Source: Tubulanus polymorphus
Lineage: Eukaryota; Nemertea; Palaeonemertea; Tubulaniformes; Tubulanidae
Direction of reading: 5' to 3'
Length of the DNA: 64,000 nucleotides
Assembly: GCF_964204645.1 (NCBI RefSeq)
Contig: NW_027437434.1
Span: 53,001-117,000 of the forward strand
Shown here piece by piece: positions 47,721 through 59,281 of the stretch (position 1 is the stretch's first letter; every line of letters starts with the position of its first letter). Under the pieces are notes generated by a model. That model had not been told where the DNA came from. It made no database searches and was given only the letters and a program-made list of their open reading frames with translations. Made by a program: the position numbers and the translations under genes.

Positions 47721-48575
47721 ATGCATTATAAAGATTTATGGTTAACAAAAGAAAATAGAAATAATATGATATTTCAAGGCATCCAATCAGAAAACCCTAA
47801 TAAATTAAGATCAAGAGCTAATGACGCAATAGTAACTCGTACCGCAGATAATTTGATTAAAAAGATTTATGGAAGCAAATATAAAATTCCATTAGACTTT
47901 GAATTGATAAATAATAATGCGCCTTTATATAAATATGCAATTCAAGAAGATATTATATTCGAAATAACATTTGCTCCTGTTAATGAAATTGTATTATCTA
48001 GCGTTGTTAAAGATATGGGTTATAAATTATCGAATATATGTTTAGAATATGACACAGTAACTGATGAAAATATTTCAAGTATAATTCAAACTCAATACAA
48101 TCAAGGATTTTCATTATTATATGATTATATTGATGAATTTAAAACTGTAACTATTAATGCAAGTGATGAAATAATTAATGAGAATATCAACTTCTCAAGA
48201 AGATCTATTAAAGGTATATTAATATTTTTTACAATTGCTACATATTCTAATGGCGCAATACAGGTTGATAATTATTATAATCCTGAAATATCAAAAGTAG
48301 AAATAACTATCGAAGGTATAGGAAATGAAATATTCTGTCAAGGAATGAGAATGATAGAACAATGGCCAGAAATTAGAAAATATTTTATGAATGAAAAAAT
48401 TAAATCATCTGAAAATTGTAATATTAATCAAATTGATTATAATACCGGCAATAAATATGCATTATGGTTAGATTTTAGAACGACAGAGGATAACTTATTA
48501 CATGGTTCTGGGAAGAAATTACCGAACACTAAAGATGGAATACAATTATTCATGAAAAAGAAAAAAGGAGACTAA
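47721..48575 (+). CDS. probable major capsid protein, C-terminal part (jelly-roll type)
   Basis: An ORF of 284 codons. Its sequence order is family-like: IPLDFELINNNAPLYKYAIQ, IIFEITFAP, YKLSNICLEYDTVTDE, INENINFSRRSIKGILIFF, then KYALWLDFRTTEDN and GIQLF at the end. This matches my recollection of hexon-like capsid proteins of Polinton-type elements: an LEYxTVxDE strand, an 'N-I-x-R-R-S-x-x-G' stretch, and a C-terminal 'ALWxDxRTxxDN..GxG'. In the family this double jelly-roll protein forms the icosahedral shell. The ORF is shorter than the usual 500-600 residues, so the N-terminal barrel may be missing or lie upstream in broken frames. The open frame continues upstream only to the TGA at 47700. 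Confidence 0.6.
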   Translation: MHYKDLWLTKENRNNMIFQGIQSENPNKLRSRANDAIVTRTADNLIKKIYGSKYKIPLDFELINNNAPLYKYAIQEDIIFEITFAPVNEIVLSSVVKDMGYKLSNICLEYDTVTDENISSIIQTQYNQGFSLLYDYIDEFKTVTINASDEIINENINFSRRSIKGILIFFTIATYSNGAIQVDNYYNPEISKVEITIEGIGNEIFCQGMRMIEQWPEIRKYFMNEKIKSSENCNINQIDYNTGNKYALWLDFRTTEDNLLHGSGKKLPNTKDGIQLFMKKKKGD

Positions 48576-48689
48576 AATTTCAAAATGCACATTTATATTA
48601 TATCTGACGCGCAATCAAATATCATAAATTCTCAATTGAATAGTGTTATGTATTAAAATTTTAGTTTTCATAAAAAAATTCTATAATAA

Positions 48690-49460
48690 ATGGAAGGAGG
48701 AATATATGAAATACAAAGTCCAAGTGAAATGATATCGGATATATATTATATAATACCTTATGATGAATATAGTAAGTATTTTGGAGAATACTTTAATGAA
48801 TTCAATTATAGAATAAGTAAAATAGAAAAGAATATTGAAACAAAAAAGAAGATAATATTGAAACAAAAATAGGATATAAGAATATTGAAACTAAAATAGA
48901 AGATAATTTTGAAACAAAAATAGAAGATAATGTTATACCTTCTACATCGAATAATGATAAGATTGAACCTAAAATAACAAAACCAAAAAGACAAATGAAA
49001 AATATTGTGATGTATGTAAAGAATATAAAAGTTATAAGAGTTGGGCAACTCATCTTAATTCAATCAAGAATAATAAAATTAAGAATAAGAATATAAATGA
49101 ATTGAATAATAATAGTGAAATTGATAATGATAAAACTGAAGAAGATAATAATAATGATAAATATTGTGAAGAATGTGATATTTAAGTCGTAGTAATTTTT
49201 CAAAACACAAATTAACTCAAATACATTTGGATAATGTAGAAAGAAATATATGTGAAAAGTGTAATGTTGTTGTATTACCTAAAGATAAAATTAAACATGA
49301 TAATTCTTTTGAGCATTCATTAAAAACTGCTGATCCAAAACACCTTTATAGAATACCAACTGGATTTTTTGATATCGAAAATAATAATCATAGGAAATTA
49401 TATAGATCAATATTCATCGATTATGTAAGAAATAATAAAAAAAAGTATTATCAGATGTAA
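48690..49460 (+). pseudogene. viral zinc-finger protein, frameshifted
   Basis: Starts at ATG 48690 (MEGGIYEIQSPSEMIS). After an imperfect repeat of NIETK/EDNFETKIEDN units, three C-x2-C...H fingers can be read in successive frames: CDVCKEYKSYKSWATHLNS, CEECD followed by SNFSKHKLTQIH, and ICEKCNVVVLP with a later His pair. At least two frameshifts are needed (near 48870 and 49184). The C-terminal part (49227-49460) reads HLYRIPTGFFDIENNNHRKL. Nucleic-acid binding is inferred from the fingers only. Confidence 0.55.
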
Positions 49461-49551
49461 AAAATCGTTGGACAAATATAAATGAATTTCCAGATGATTG
49501 TTCAGGTATACTTAATTTCATCAAATTTAAGGGAGAGATTTTTTAACAGAA

Positions 49552-49797
49552 TTGAAAAAAGTTGCTGAAGATTTTATAAATAAAATTAAAAATGATGCAA
49601 AAAATAAATATAAAAATATAAGTGAAGGTCAATTAAATCAATATATCTATTTAAATTATGAATTGTTTGCTAAAGGTTTGAGGGCTATCAATAGTTATCA
49701 TACCAAACAATTAGGTGAAGTTGAAGGTAATAGAAAATTAGAAGAATTAAGAGATGCATGGAACAAATTTTTGTTAGAATTAGAATCAGAAAAGTAA
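49552..49797 (+). CDS. viral ORF, helical, unknown
   Basis: An 81-codon frame rich in Lys/Asn/Glu, predicted mostly helical (EDFINKIKNDAKNKYKNIS, LEELRDAWNKFLLELESEK). The sequence before it (WTNINEFPDDCSGILNFIKF) is coding-like but broken by stops, so this may be the C-terminal part of a longer protein. It is the last plus-strand gene before the convergence zone. Confidence 0.4.
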   Translation: MKKVAEDFINKIKNDAKNKYKNISEGQLNQYIYLNYELFAKGLRAINSYHTKQLGEVEGNRKLEELRDAWNKFLLELESEK

Positions 49798-49812
49798 TTT
49801 AAAATATGAATA

Positions 49813-50706
<894 letters not shown>

Positions 50707-50719
50707 TATTTGAAATACC

Positions 50720-51170
50720 TTATTTTATAAATTTATATTCATAGGGAAATTGTAGTCTCAGTATTAATTTTGAAACTTTATTACTTTTTAATTTATTCAT
50801 ATATTTATCATGTAATTCAGTAGGTATTATTTTATTTTCTTCCAATGATTGTTAAATAGATTTTCTATCTTTATTGTAGAATAATACTAAAAATCTAATG
50901 TTTTCTCTAAAATCCTTAACAATTGAACTATATTTTTGATTCAAAACCCATGTTGTAATTCCAAAATGTCTCCCAGAGAAAGCTTAATAGCATAGTTCAC
51001 TTTCTCTAAGTTTTGAATCATGTAAATTTGCACAATCATCTATAATGAATAATGTGTTTGATCCTTTATAAAAATCTAATGCTATTTTTATACAATTATC
51101 TCAATTTTCTTTAACTGTTTTAGGATCTAATATAATAAACTTTTTTGACGCCTTATAAAACGTTACCATT
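50720..51170 (-). pseudogene. packaging ATPase, C-terminal half
   Basis: Minus-strand frame with KKFIILDPKTVKEN, TLFIIDDCANLHDSK (Walker B, IIDD), FSGRHFGITTWVLNQKYSS and FRENIRFLVLFY. These are the Walker B and sensor blocks of the FtsK/HerA-type packaging ATPase of Polintons, adintoviruses and related large DNA viruses, which pumps DNA into the capsid. Three in-frame stops (one TGA, two TAA) break it, but no frameshift is needed. The Walker A half lies at 52216-52431, separated by an insertion of about 1 kb. Confidence 0.75.
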
Positions 51171-52215
51171 ATGAAACTTAAACAATGTTAACCATTCAGC
51201 GTCATTTTACAAACGACAACCGTAAATCGATGTGCAAAACGTCACAGGTTTATGTGTACACATACAAGCTATTTGGCAAAATATTATTGATAAAGATGTA
51301 GAATGGCTCCCTGTGATTATATAATGACCTCTATTTGAACGTCGAAATGTTATATTGCATTGAATATCATGATAAGAGGTATTGTAATAGTAAAGGATGT
51401 ATGATTATATCAGGAGCGGCAGGCATAAATAGAAATGATAAGTAAATCGGATTATTCGGTTAAATGGCGGATGTATACACGATTTGGAAGTCTGATATAA
51501 AAGTCAGACCCTGACATGGGGATGCTAGTGGAATGACGAAGCTATCTACGATCTGAGTAGGGCCGGCGTGAATTTCATCGGCGGCTACAAGCGGTCTATA
51601 TAAAAACGTGTAAACAAATAATTTCAATATTCAAATGTTTTAGAAAATATGTTCGATATTAGGGGTATGCAGGTTTCATGAGATTAGCAATCTATAATAG
51701 CATAGCTGTCATATACGGCTCCGCGTCCGCTGATGGCATGTGTATAAGGTGACAATTCAATTCAATACTTTATTGATCCTTATTACATTGAAATTCCGGG
51801 ATGAAATTCCCAAATTCAATAAAGTTACAAATTTTAGAATAAGAAAATACAAGACACATGGGTAATTCATACAGAATAACATGAATAAGTTATTTAAATG
51901 ACGATGTCAACCCAGACTCAAGTCTAGGATATCGAGTGACAGCCAAACCGGGCCCCGGGACCGGGCCGGCTGGCTACACGATATGCTCGAAGTCATGATG
52001 AAGCAGACATCAGAAGAGCTCTTTCTTCAACCATGGAGGCAATGAAGTTGCAGACCAGCTTAGAGCAAAAGTGAATCGAAGTCGGTCACAAGTTGACATT
52101 TTTTTTTAAATTAGACCAGTCGAAGACTGTATCATCGCCAAATCTCATAATTCCCCAAATTTCTTAAAACTTCGATTTCAAATTTGCAATTCCACATTAG
52201 CTTATCCCAGAAATT
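51171..52215. mobile_element. ~1-kb insertion inside the ATPase gene
   Basis: The segment has higher GC than the viral sequence around it and separates the two halves of the ATPase. Its exact ends are not resolved: GACGCC on the left and GGCGTC on the right lie near the borders and may be short inverted ends. It contains GGGCCCCGGGACCGGGCC-type palindromic sequence near 51951-51970 and an AATTCAATACTTTATTGATC stretch that resembles retroelement 3' ends. No coding region recognised. Confidence 0.55.
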
Positions 52216-52431
52216 CTACATTTTTTCGCAGGCGTCAAATAATTTATTAAAGTTAATTTTCTTGTTTATCTTAACTATATCTCTATTATATGTTTTATTC
52301 ATTTCATAAGTGGGGCAGAATAATATAATATTATCAAAAGGATTCTCATAAATAGTTTCTAACAAGTCTAATATGTAATGTGTTTTACCACAGTTGGTTA
52401 CCCCAGTAACTAACATTATTATGCGGTTCAA
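52216..52431 (-). pseudogene. packaging ATPase, N-terminal half (Walker A)
   Basis: Starts at ATG 52431 (MNRIIMLVTG) with Walker A GVTNCGKT at residues 10-17, followed by IILFCPTYEMNKTY, as in the viral packaging ATPase family. It ends by reading into the insertion at about 52220. With 50720-51170 it makes up a gene of normal family size. It lies downstream of the integrase on the same strand. Confidence 0.75.
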
Positions 52432-52538
52432 ATATAAATAAATCTTTATTCATTTATTCTTATAATTTTACTAGATAAAATCCATTCATTGAATTTATCA
52501 TCATACCCTTTATATTTCACCAGAGAATACTTTTTCCT

Positions 52539-53531
52539 TTAAGAGTTTTTTGTTTTCAATACTTTTTCTATTTTGTATTCTATTTCATCTGGATTTGGTA
52601 CAAGTGATAATTCTTGTTCATAGAAATAACCTAATATTTCTTCATTTTTTAAATCTTCTAATTTATAAACAAATGGTTTAGTAAGTATTATCTTTTTAAT
52701 CTTGAATATTTTTTCGGTAAAATTTGGAGTATAACCTTTATAAAAGGTTTTTCTATATTTATATATTCTAACGTATTGTCCAATTTTAAATTTAGGTTCT
52801 CCGAAATCATGTGTAACAATGGCTCCATAATAATTATTCCAAACTATTTCTGAATTATCTTCTTTTCTAGCTTGTATCGGTTTCATATTTATAGCACTAT
52901 GTTTAGAATTATTTTAACCTTTCACTAAATCATCTAATACATCGATATATTTATATGTTTCATTGGCAGTAAAATATTTCCACATTCTAGTTTTCAATGT
53001 TTTATTAAATCTTTCTATGATAGATGCTTTTTTATCTGAGTGTGTTGAAAAATACTCTTCATCGTTATCAGATAATAGTTTTTTAAAATGTTTATTATAA
53101 AATTCCTTACCTTCATCAAATTGTATCTTACCTGGAATAGCTTCTTTAAATATATTTCTAAATGCATTTGTTACTTCTATACCAGTTTTATTTTTGATTG
53201 GAATTGACCATGCGTATCTACTGAATATATCTATAACATTTAATATCCAGAAATATCCTTTGTTGTATTCTTCTAAGTTCTTCATGTCAATCAAATCTGC
53301 TTGCCATTGTTGATCAATGTATGAAACCATAACTTTTCTCGTTAAATAATTTTTATCCATTTTCTTATGGATTTGATATGTTGGTTGATTTTGTAACCAT
53401 ACTCTTAGTTCACTATATTTTATATTTTCTTTATCAGATTTAATTCTATCCCATAATTCTGAAACACTAGAATATGATACTTCACTCTCTGGAATATAAT
53501 ATAAATCTCTTAAATATTGTTCTTTTTTCAT
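52539..53531 (-). pseudogene. rve-family integrase with one in-frame stop
   Basis: Start at ATG 53531 (MKKEQYLRDLYYI). The first part (to 52914) has an N-terminal region and the RNase H-like core. Catalytic candidates are Asp in QADLIDM, Asp in IQFDEGKEFYN and Glu in ASIIERFNKTLKTRMWKYF, the DDE triad of retroviral/Polinton integrases. A TAA at 52916-52914 stands where the family has Tyr in a YNNxKHxSI block, and the frame continues unchanged with NNSKHSAINMKP. The C-terminal part (to 52539) has the SH3-like domain FKIGQYVRIYKYRKTFYKGY...FTEKIFKI. In the family it inserts element DNA into the host genome. A single nonsense change is the only lesion seen. Confidence 0.85.
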
Positions 53532-53539
53532 CTTATTTT

Positions 53540-53897
53540 AATCCGTTAAGAATAATCTTGGTTTATTTTCAATGACTTTATCATTTGACTTATTTTCTGG
53601 TATAATAGGTTTATTATCGGAATCATTATTATTAGATTTGAATTTATATTTATATATTACGCCAGAAAATATAATAACTGTTACTAATCCAATTGTAATA
53701 TATAATTTATTATTACTTCCAGCATTAGATGAATCAGATGGATTATCATTCGAATCAATAACAGATAATTTCTGTGGTTCATTTATATCAGTTAATTTCT
53801 TTTTCTTTGCTTTTCTTTAAAGAAGATCTTCTACCCAATTCCCTTTCCCATTTAATTTCTTTTCGAATCTAGGTTTCTTCTTAATATCATCACTCAT
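53540..53897 (-). pseudogene. small single-span membrane protein
   Basis: Starts at ATG 53897 (MSDDIKKKPRFEKKL). A TAA follows after 26 codons (near 53820), and the same frame then continues with a basic KAKKKKL stretch, a Ser/Asn-rich linker, one membrane span KLYITIGLVTVIIFSGVIY and a hydrophilic tail. One nonsense change. Role unknown; several Polinton-like elements encode a short membrane protein next to the integrase or ATPase. Confidence 0.5.
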
Positions 53898-53971
53898 TTA
53901 TTTTACTTAATTTTTGTTCTGATTCAATATCTTCTGATTTATTTTTATCTTTACATACTATAGGTTTAATG

Positions 53972-54454
53972 TTAGAAAATGTTATAACTACAGTAAAAAA
54001 TCAATGTCATTATTCCACCTAATTGGAATGGAGCGTATCCAACCCATTTCTGTAATTCTCTCATAAATAAATAATCATTCTTTAAATCACTGTATAATTT
54101 ATTTTCATCATCAATTGGTATAATCCGGTTACATAATTTGGAGTAACATTTTATAATACCATCACTTATAGAATCGTTTATTCTAGCTAATCTAGCTTCT
54201 TCATATATTTTGAAATGTTTTATTACTTGATCTGGTTTCATGTTATCTAATTCTTGAAAAGTTATAATTCTATTTAAGAATTCCTTAGATTTCCCACCAG
54301 CAATCAATAGTTCTAGATGGTGCTTACATGTTGAATAGTATTCATAATCAATATTATTTTCAATTTTGGTTGGAATATCCTTATTATCACTAATGCCCAA
54401 ATCATCTAAGGTTTTTTCAATATCAATACTATTCTTACTCGATTTCTTTGACAT
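53972..54454 (-). CDS. viral ORF, unknown (160 aa)
   Basis: ATG 54454 (MSKKSSKNSIDIEKTLDDLG). Mostly helical, with CKHHLELLIAGGKSKEFLNR and a hydrophobic C-terminal stretch (YAPFQLGGIMTLIFYC). Coding-like sequence continues in another frame after the stop, so a terminal frameshift is likely. I do not recognise the family. It lies just upstream of the membrane protein and integrase genes on the same strand. Confidence 0.5.
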   Translation of the reverse strand: MSKKSSKNSIDIEKTLDDLGISDNKDIPTKIENNIDYEYYSTCKHHLELLIAGGKSKEFLNRIITFQELDNMKPDQVIKHFKIYEEARLARINDSISDGIIKCYSKLCNRIIPIDDENKLYSDLKNDYLFMRELQKWVGYAPFQLGGIMTLIFYCSYNIF

Positions 54455-54639
54455 TTATATTAGCGAAAAAGTAGAAAAAATTAAACTTATTCTTCAAATG
54501 ATACTAATAACTCTTTGGGTTAATACTAAATTGACTCGGTTAGTTAAAGTTAAAGAATTTCTATTCAAATCTTATCAAAATACAAAGTATTCCCTTTTTG
54601 AAAAGAAATGTTAGATTTTGAATAAAAATATAATAAAAT

Positions 54640-55740
54640 TCACTAGCTACTTGAAGTTATTGTTTTTTTAAATATTTTTTATTTAAATTAGGATTTAGAA
54701 TATCTCACTACCTTTGTCTATCTATAGGAGCAGTTAATATAAGTGTCCAGATAAGTCATTTCGGATCCTTGATATTAAACCTAGTTAATAATCAGAAATA
54801 TTAGAATAGTTAGTTTAATTATTGTTTTACAACCGTTTCTAATTATTCATTATTCAAAATTCTTTGCTTTAATTTTTACAGTCGTTTCTAATTATTACGT
54901 TGAAAGTTGGCAGCACTGAGTGAATTAGATACTGAAATGAAAATTTGAACTGGAATTTGAATTTAATATTCAATTAACATGGATAATTGATTACTGATTT
55001 GATTAAAAATTCGATCATAATTAAGTTAAAAATCCATAATTCATTCATCAGTTTTCATTCTTATATTCTTTTCATTCGGAATAATTTAGAATTTCAAATA
55101 ACGTAAACACCGTTTATATTGACTTCGGTGTTTTAGCTAAGTATATAAGGCAATTCATTCGACCACTGAAGTGCCGCCGAGCCTGGCTTGCAGGGGCATT
55201 TCGAAAATGCACCTTTGTCCACCCTCTGTGGTTCTCCTTCAGTTTCGACTTTCGATCCTCCCTTCGGGGGTTAAGGGTTGATAGGAAACGCATTAGGCGC
55301 CTTAAATATAATGTGTTTCCTGTCAACTATTGAAGGAGAATTGGTGAGGCGTGGGTCACAGGGGTGTAAATAGAAATGCTTGGGGATAAGTATCTTGTGG
55401 CGCCTCTCTATAACGGGATGCTTATCCCCTAGAAACTCTGCGAGTCAGGTCGGGTGGTTTTGCTAAAACTTACCTTAAAACTGAAATTCCTTTTAATCAC
55501 GAGAGAGAATGTATCCTGTGTGTATTGTATGTACTGCGTGCTTAATCCAACTGCTAGCTATCCAATATAACATAACAACAAATGGCAACACCTGTTTGAT
55601 CGATCAATTTTCAAATTAATTACTCCCGTGGATTGAGCGTGTGGCAGATGTTAGGTATATACACATGGTTATAGTTGTTCGTAAAACGACTAAGTGCTTA
55701 TATATACACGTGTGACTCGAGTAGAGTTCTTATCATAAAC
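54640..55740. mobile_element. ~1.1-kb insertion with strong hairpins (higher GC part 55100-55740)
   Basis: Between the 54454 ORF and the Zn-ribbon gene the AT-rich viral coding stops. From about 55100 the composition changes. Two hairpins are clear: GTTGATAGGAAACGCATT (55277-55294) against AATGTGTTTCCTGTCAAC (about 55309-55326), and GGGGATAAG against CTTATCCCC (about 55382-55430). The short minus-strand ORF here is not credible. Insert boundaries are not resolved. Confidence 0.5.
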
Positions 55741-55742
55741 GC

Positions 55743-56019
55743 TTAAGATTCAACGTGTTTTTCATTCTGTGTTGAATTCCATAATTCAACAAATGCCTTT
55801 GCTTTATCCAGTTGATCTAAATATAATTTCATATCTAGTTTGTTTCCTTTCCTAATATTTTCAAATTTTTCTAAAGGATCTTTGCTTACCATCTTTCTGA
55901 GTTTTATAAGTATAATATTCCGAGAGTTGTTTATTCAATTCACATTTTGAACATTTCTTATGATAAATATTAACAACACTATTTGTAATATTAATAGTTT
56001 GTGATTGTTCCGGCTCCAT
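55743..56019 (-). pseudogene. small Zn-ribbon protein, frameshifted
   Basis: ATG 56019 (MEPEQSQTINITN) leads to HKKCSKCELNKQLSEYYTYK, a C-x2-C half of a zinc ribbon of the kind seen in many viral and phage small proteins (CxKCxxxKPLSEF). That frame stops at 55861. A second frame from 55892 continues with DPLEKFENIRKGNKLDMKLY, which is probably the rest of the same gene after a frameshift. It lies 30 bp downstream of the polymerase stop on the same strand. Confidence 0.5.
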
Positions 56020-56050
56020 TTATTAAACATATTTTTTTACTAAAATTTGA

Positions 56051-58252
56051 TTAACACGCTAGAATTCTTTTCATAATCTCATTCTCTTTTGTTTCTTCCC
56101 TTCTAAATTTTAAGTATTCTTCTAAATTGCAACCATACGCGACTGTATGAATTCCATCATCTAAAATATATCTTTTATCGTCAAATGGATTTAGACTAAC
56201 CTTTTCAATTTCTTCAATAAACATCTCGTGGTACTCAGATCTTAAACATTTCATCCTGTGTTTTCTTACTTCTTCATTAAATATACAATTGATGTAATCT
56301 TTAAAATGAATATTCTTTTCAACAACGCTTTTGGTAATTCCTTTTAACTTTTTAGATTCATGAGTTTTGGTTTTATATGAATACATTTTAGATCGAATTC
56401 CAATGAATTCAATCATTTCTTCACCTCCTAATTCATCTTTGAATTTACCGGACACATTTTTATTATCATTGTAAAACAATTCATGATCTTTTGGATAATT
56501 ACTTAAGTCGAAATGATGTTTTAATGTTTTTAAATCATCTGTTATGTTATTAGTTTTTATCTTTAATATGTAACTGTCGGTATCAAAATATAAGATTTCT
56601 ATATGCTTTTCTCCAAAATGAGGTTGTAATACGTTATAATAGAATTCATACATTAATAATTTTGATATTTCTAAAACTGTAGCACCAATATAAATTGGTT
56701 TATTAAATTTTATAGAAGTTCTTCTCATTTTAACTGCAGCTAAATTTTCATCAAATATTCTGTTACCTATGAACTTAGGATATGTTTGTAAATGCCTTAA
56801 CCTTTTACCATTACTAACTAACTCAATATCATTTCTATTTCTAACATTTTCACAAGTCTTACCATAGAATGCATTATTCATTAACTTGAAGAAATCTTTC
56901 TAAAAATCAGTATTAGCTTTAGTTCTCTGTTTGGTGTTAAAAACTATATATTTTTCTAACCATTTAGATTGACTGAATGAAATATATCTACGTACTTTTT
57001 TTAGACTCATTCCTCGATTCAAATATAATTTTAACGTTCTATAATGCACTACATGATTATATTTATCTTCCTGAGTTACCATTAACCTTTCTGTATGAAT
57101 ATGATTTTCGGGTTTAATTCTTTTTTGGTAATTTGATAATTCTTCATGTGTTACAGTTTTATATTCGGGGCAGTAAGCTAGATTTCTAGATTTAAATTTT
57201 CTAACTTCAGGAGGATATTCTGAATCTACAACAAAGAAGTAACCAACATTTATCTGCTAAATCAAATTCTTGTTTATCTTCTTCTGTCATTATAATTTCT
57301 TTATTTTCATTTAACTTTTCATTAAATTTTATTTCATATTCAATTAATAAGTCACAAAAATGATTGATAACATTTTCATTTCTATAATGATAATATTCAA
57401 TTTCAATTAGTTCTGCATAATTAGATTTAATATATAATCCCAAAGCTGCAGCACTTTGATAGATCTTTTTAATAGTATTTGTTATTAGAGGATCTGAATA
57501 ATCAATTATATCATTTTCATTAGAATTTAATTTCTTTCTTTTATGATATATTTCTTTTCTATCTTGGTCAGTTAATTCTTTATTTAGTGATTCAAAATCT
57601 CCATATATTACAAATGGTACTTTATTCTTGTAATCATATTTTTTAAATTCTAATAATTTATCCTTTTCATTTGGTAAAACTATTTTACAATAATCATGAT
57701 TTTCACATAATTGTTTATGATTCAATAATGCACTTTCATTACTGAATTTATGTAAACATTTTCTACATAGATATATTTTATTATCAAAATCATTTTCTGA
57801 TTTGAAAAATAAATCAATTCTTTTAATCCACGTATAATGATTCTCATAATGTAATATATCTATAACATCATTTGAATCATAATCTTTTGATAAGTATAGA
57901 GGTTCTGATGTATAATTTTCAATATTATTACCTTTTGTTCTTGGTAATTTGACTAAATCAAATACATTTATCTTTATATTATTATCTCTTTCTATTTTTG
58001 GAATATCTTTAATTCTAACAGGATAATTATCTATCTTATAATTATTTTCAAATGGTTTATAATTTGATACTCTACAAATATTATCAGTTGCAGGATGTAA
58101 GCAACTAATTATTCACCATAGAAAGCATTAGTTTTAAATGGTAATTTGATATAACTTGATCCATTAATATAATCATCTTTATAATATGATAAATTATTTT
58201 CATCAATTGGTTTAGATTTAGTTAATTTATTATATTTTGTGTTATAAACATG
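56051..58252 (-). pseudogene. protein-primed DNA polymerase B, catalytic part, broken
   Basis: Minus-strand segments carry, in order, GSSYIKLPF (near 58160), a C-x2-C finger CRKCLHKFSNESALLNHK, PFVIYGDFES (exonuclease motif I, near 57600), KKVRRYISFSQSKWLEKYI, MNNAFYGKTCENVRNR (polymerase motif), YFDTDSY (catalytic DTD, near 56580) and the thumb region to TAG 56053-56051. This is the polymerase type used by Polintons and related viruses for protein-primed replication. Between the ExoI segment (ends about 57210) and the VVDSEYPPEV segment, the ExoII/ExoIII and early palm regions are missing, so there is a large internal deletion. Several frameshifts and stops are also present. Confidence 0.85.
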
Positions 58253-59281
58253 TTAATTCATAAATATTATTTCATCGAATATTAAACCAGATCCTTCAAA
58301 ATATTTCTCTTCCATTTTACTTTTTATTTCATTATAACATTTATCTAATTTATCATCTACATGTTGTTTTGACATAATATGTTGTGAATGAGAATTTATA
58401 TTATATATTGGTTCATCTTCAGATTTTAAAAATTTAACTTTAACTGATATACCAATCTTAGGGTATTCAACACCAGTAATTATTTTTATAATACTTTTCA
58501 TATTTTCTAAATGTTTTTTATTTTCTTCTAATGTTTCACTTTTATGAAATTTAAATTCAATAGCAGCTGGTCCAATATTGCTTTCAAATGCTTCGGTTAT
58601 TTCTGTTTCTTTTTTATTATCTAATGAATTAATATAATTTCTTACATCTTCCATGTATGGCCTTTTATTGTTTATTTTATTTTTTATTCTTTTAATTGTC
58701 TTCTGTTTCTTATCATCATCATTATCAAAATAATCTTCACCTAAAATATCATTATTCATATTTCTTATATGTATTTTAGATTTTAAATGTTCTTTATAAT
58801 ATCTTTTGTTACTGAATGATTGATTACATGTATCACATTTGTATATTTCTTTTTCATTCTTTAATTCATCTGATTTAGTTTCTAATATATCATCTTTATA
58901 TTCTCTTTTTTATTTATTTTCTAAGTGAGATTTAGTTTTATTGTGTCTTGCTTATTGAGATTTATCTATATCAATTTTACATGTTGAACAGTGGTACTTC
59001 TTATTTGCTTCCATTTTAATACTAATTTTTTTATTAGGGTTTTCAGTTATTTCACAGAAAACCCTATTGATATCCGCGTGATTATTATTAGGGTTTTCTG
59101 TTATTTCACAGAAAACCCTATTGATATCCGCGTGATTATTAGGGTTTTCTGTTACATCACAGAAAACCCTATTGAGATTCGCGTGTTTCTTATTATTATT
59201 ATTATTATTAGGGTTTTCTGTTATTTCACAGAAAACCCTATTGATATCCGCGTGATTATTATTATTATTATTTTCTTCCAC
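58253..59281 (-). pseudogene. N-terminal region of the polymerase ORF: palindromic in-frame repeats and C2H2 fingers
   Basis: One reading frame from 59281 to 58253, interrupted by two TAA codons (58954-58952 and near 58912). It contains four NRVFCEITENPN-type repeats, then CSTCKIDIDKSQ with a later His pair, a classical finger CDTCNQSFSNKRYYKEHLKS, and a domain ending GSGLIFDEIIFMN. That domain matches the region just before the polymerase core in related elements, so I take it as the front of the same protein. The apparent first codon is GTG; no ATG is available upstream in this frame, so the true start (or an upstream exon) is unknown. Confidence 0.65.
59030..59270. repeat. palindrome-bearing tandem repeat (4 units)
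   Basis: Four copies of AGGGTTTTCTGT-TATTTC-ACAGAAAACCCT (first copy with one change), each a hairpin with 12-bp arms, spaced by 'attgatatccgcgtg' and variable ATT runs. All spacings are multiples of three, so the minus-strand frame stays open. One more copy is in the solo terminal repeat near 27092-27121. Confidence 0.9.

Noticed and set aside
48802-49053. Hydrophobic minus-strand ORFs opposite the zinc-finger gene
   Set aside because: They are antisense shadows of AT-rich Lys/Asn/Glu codons; the plus strand carries the Cys/His finger motifs.
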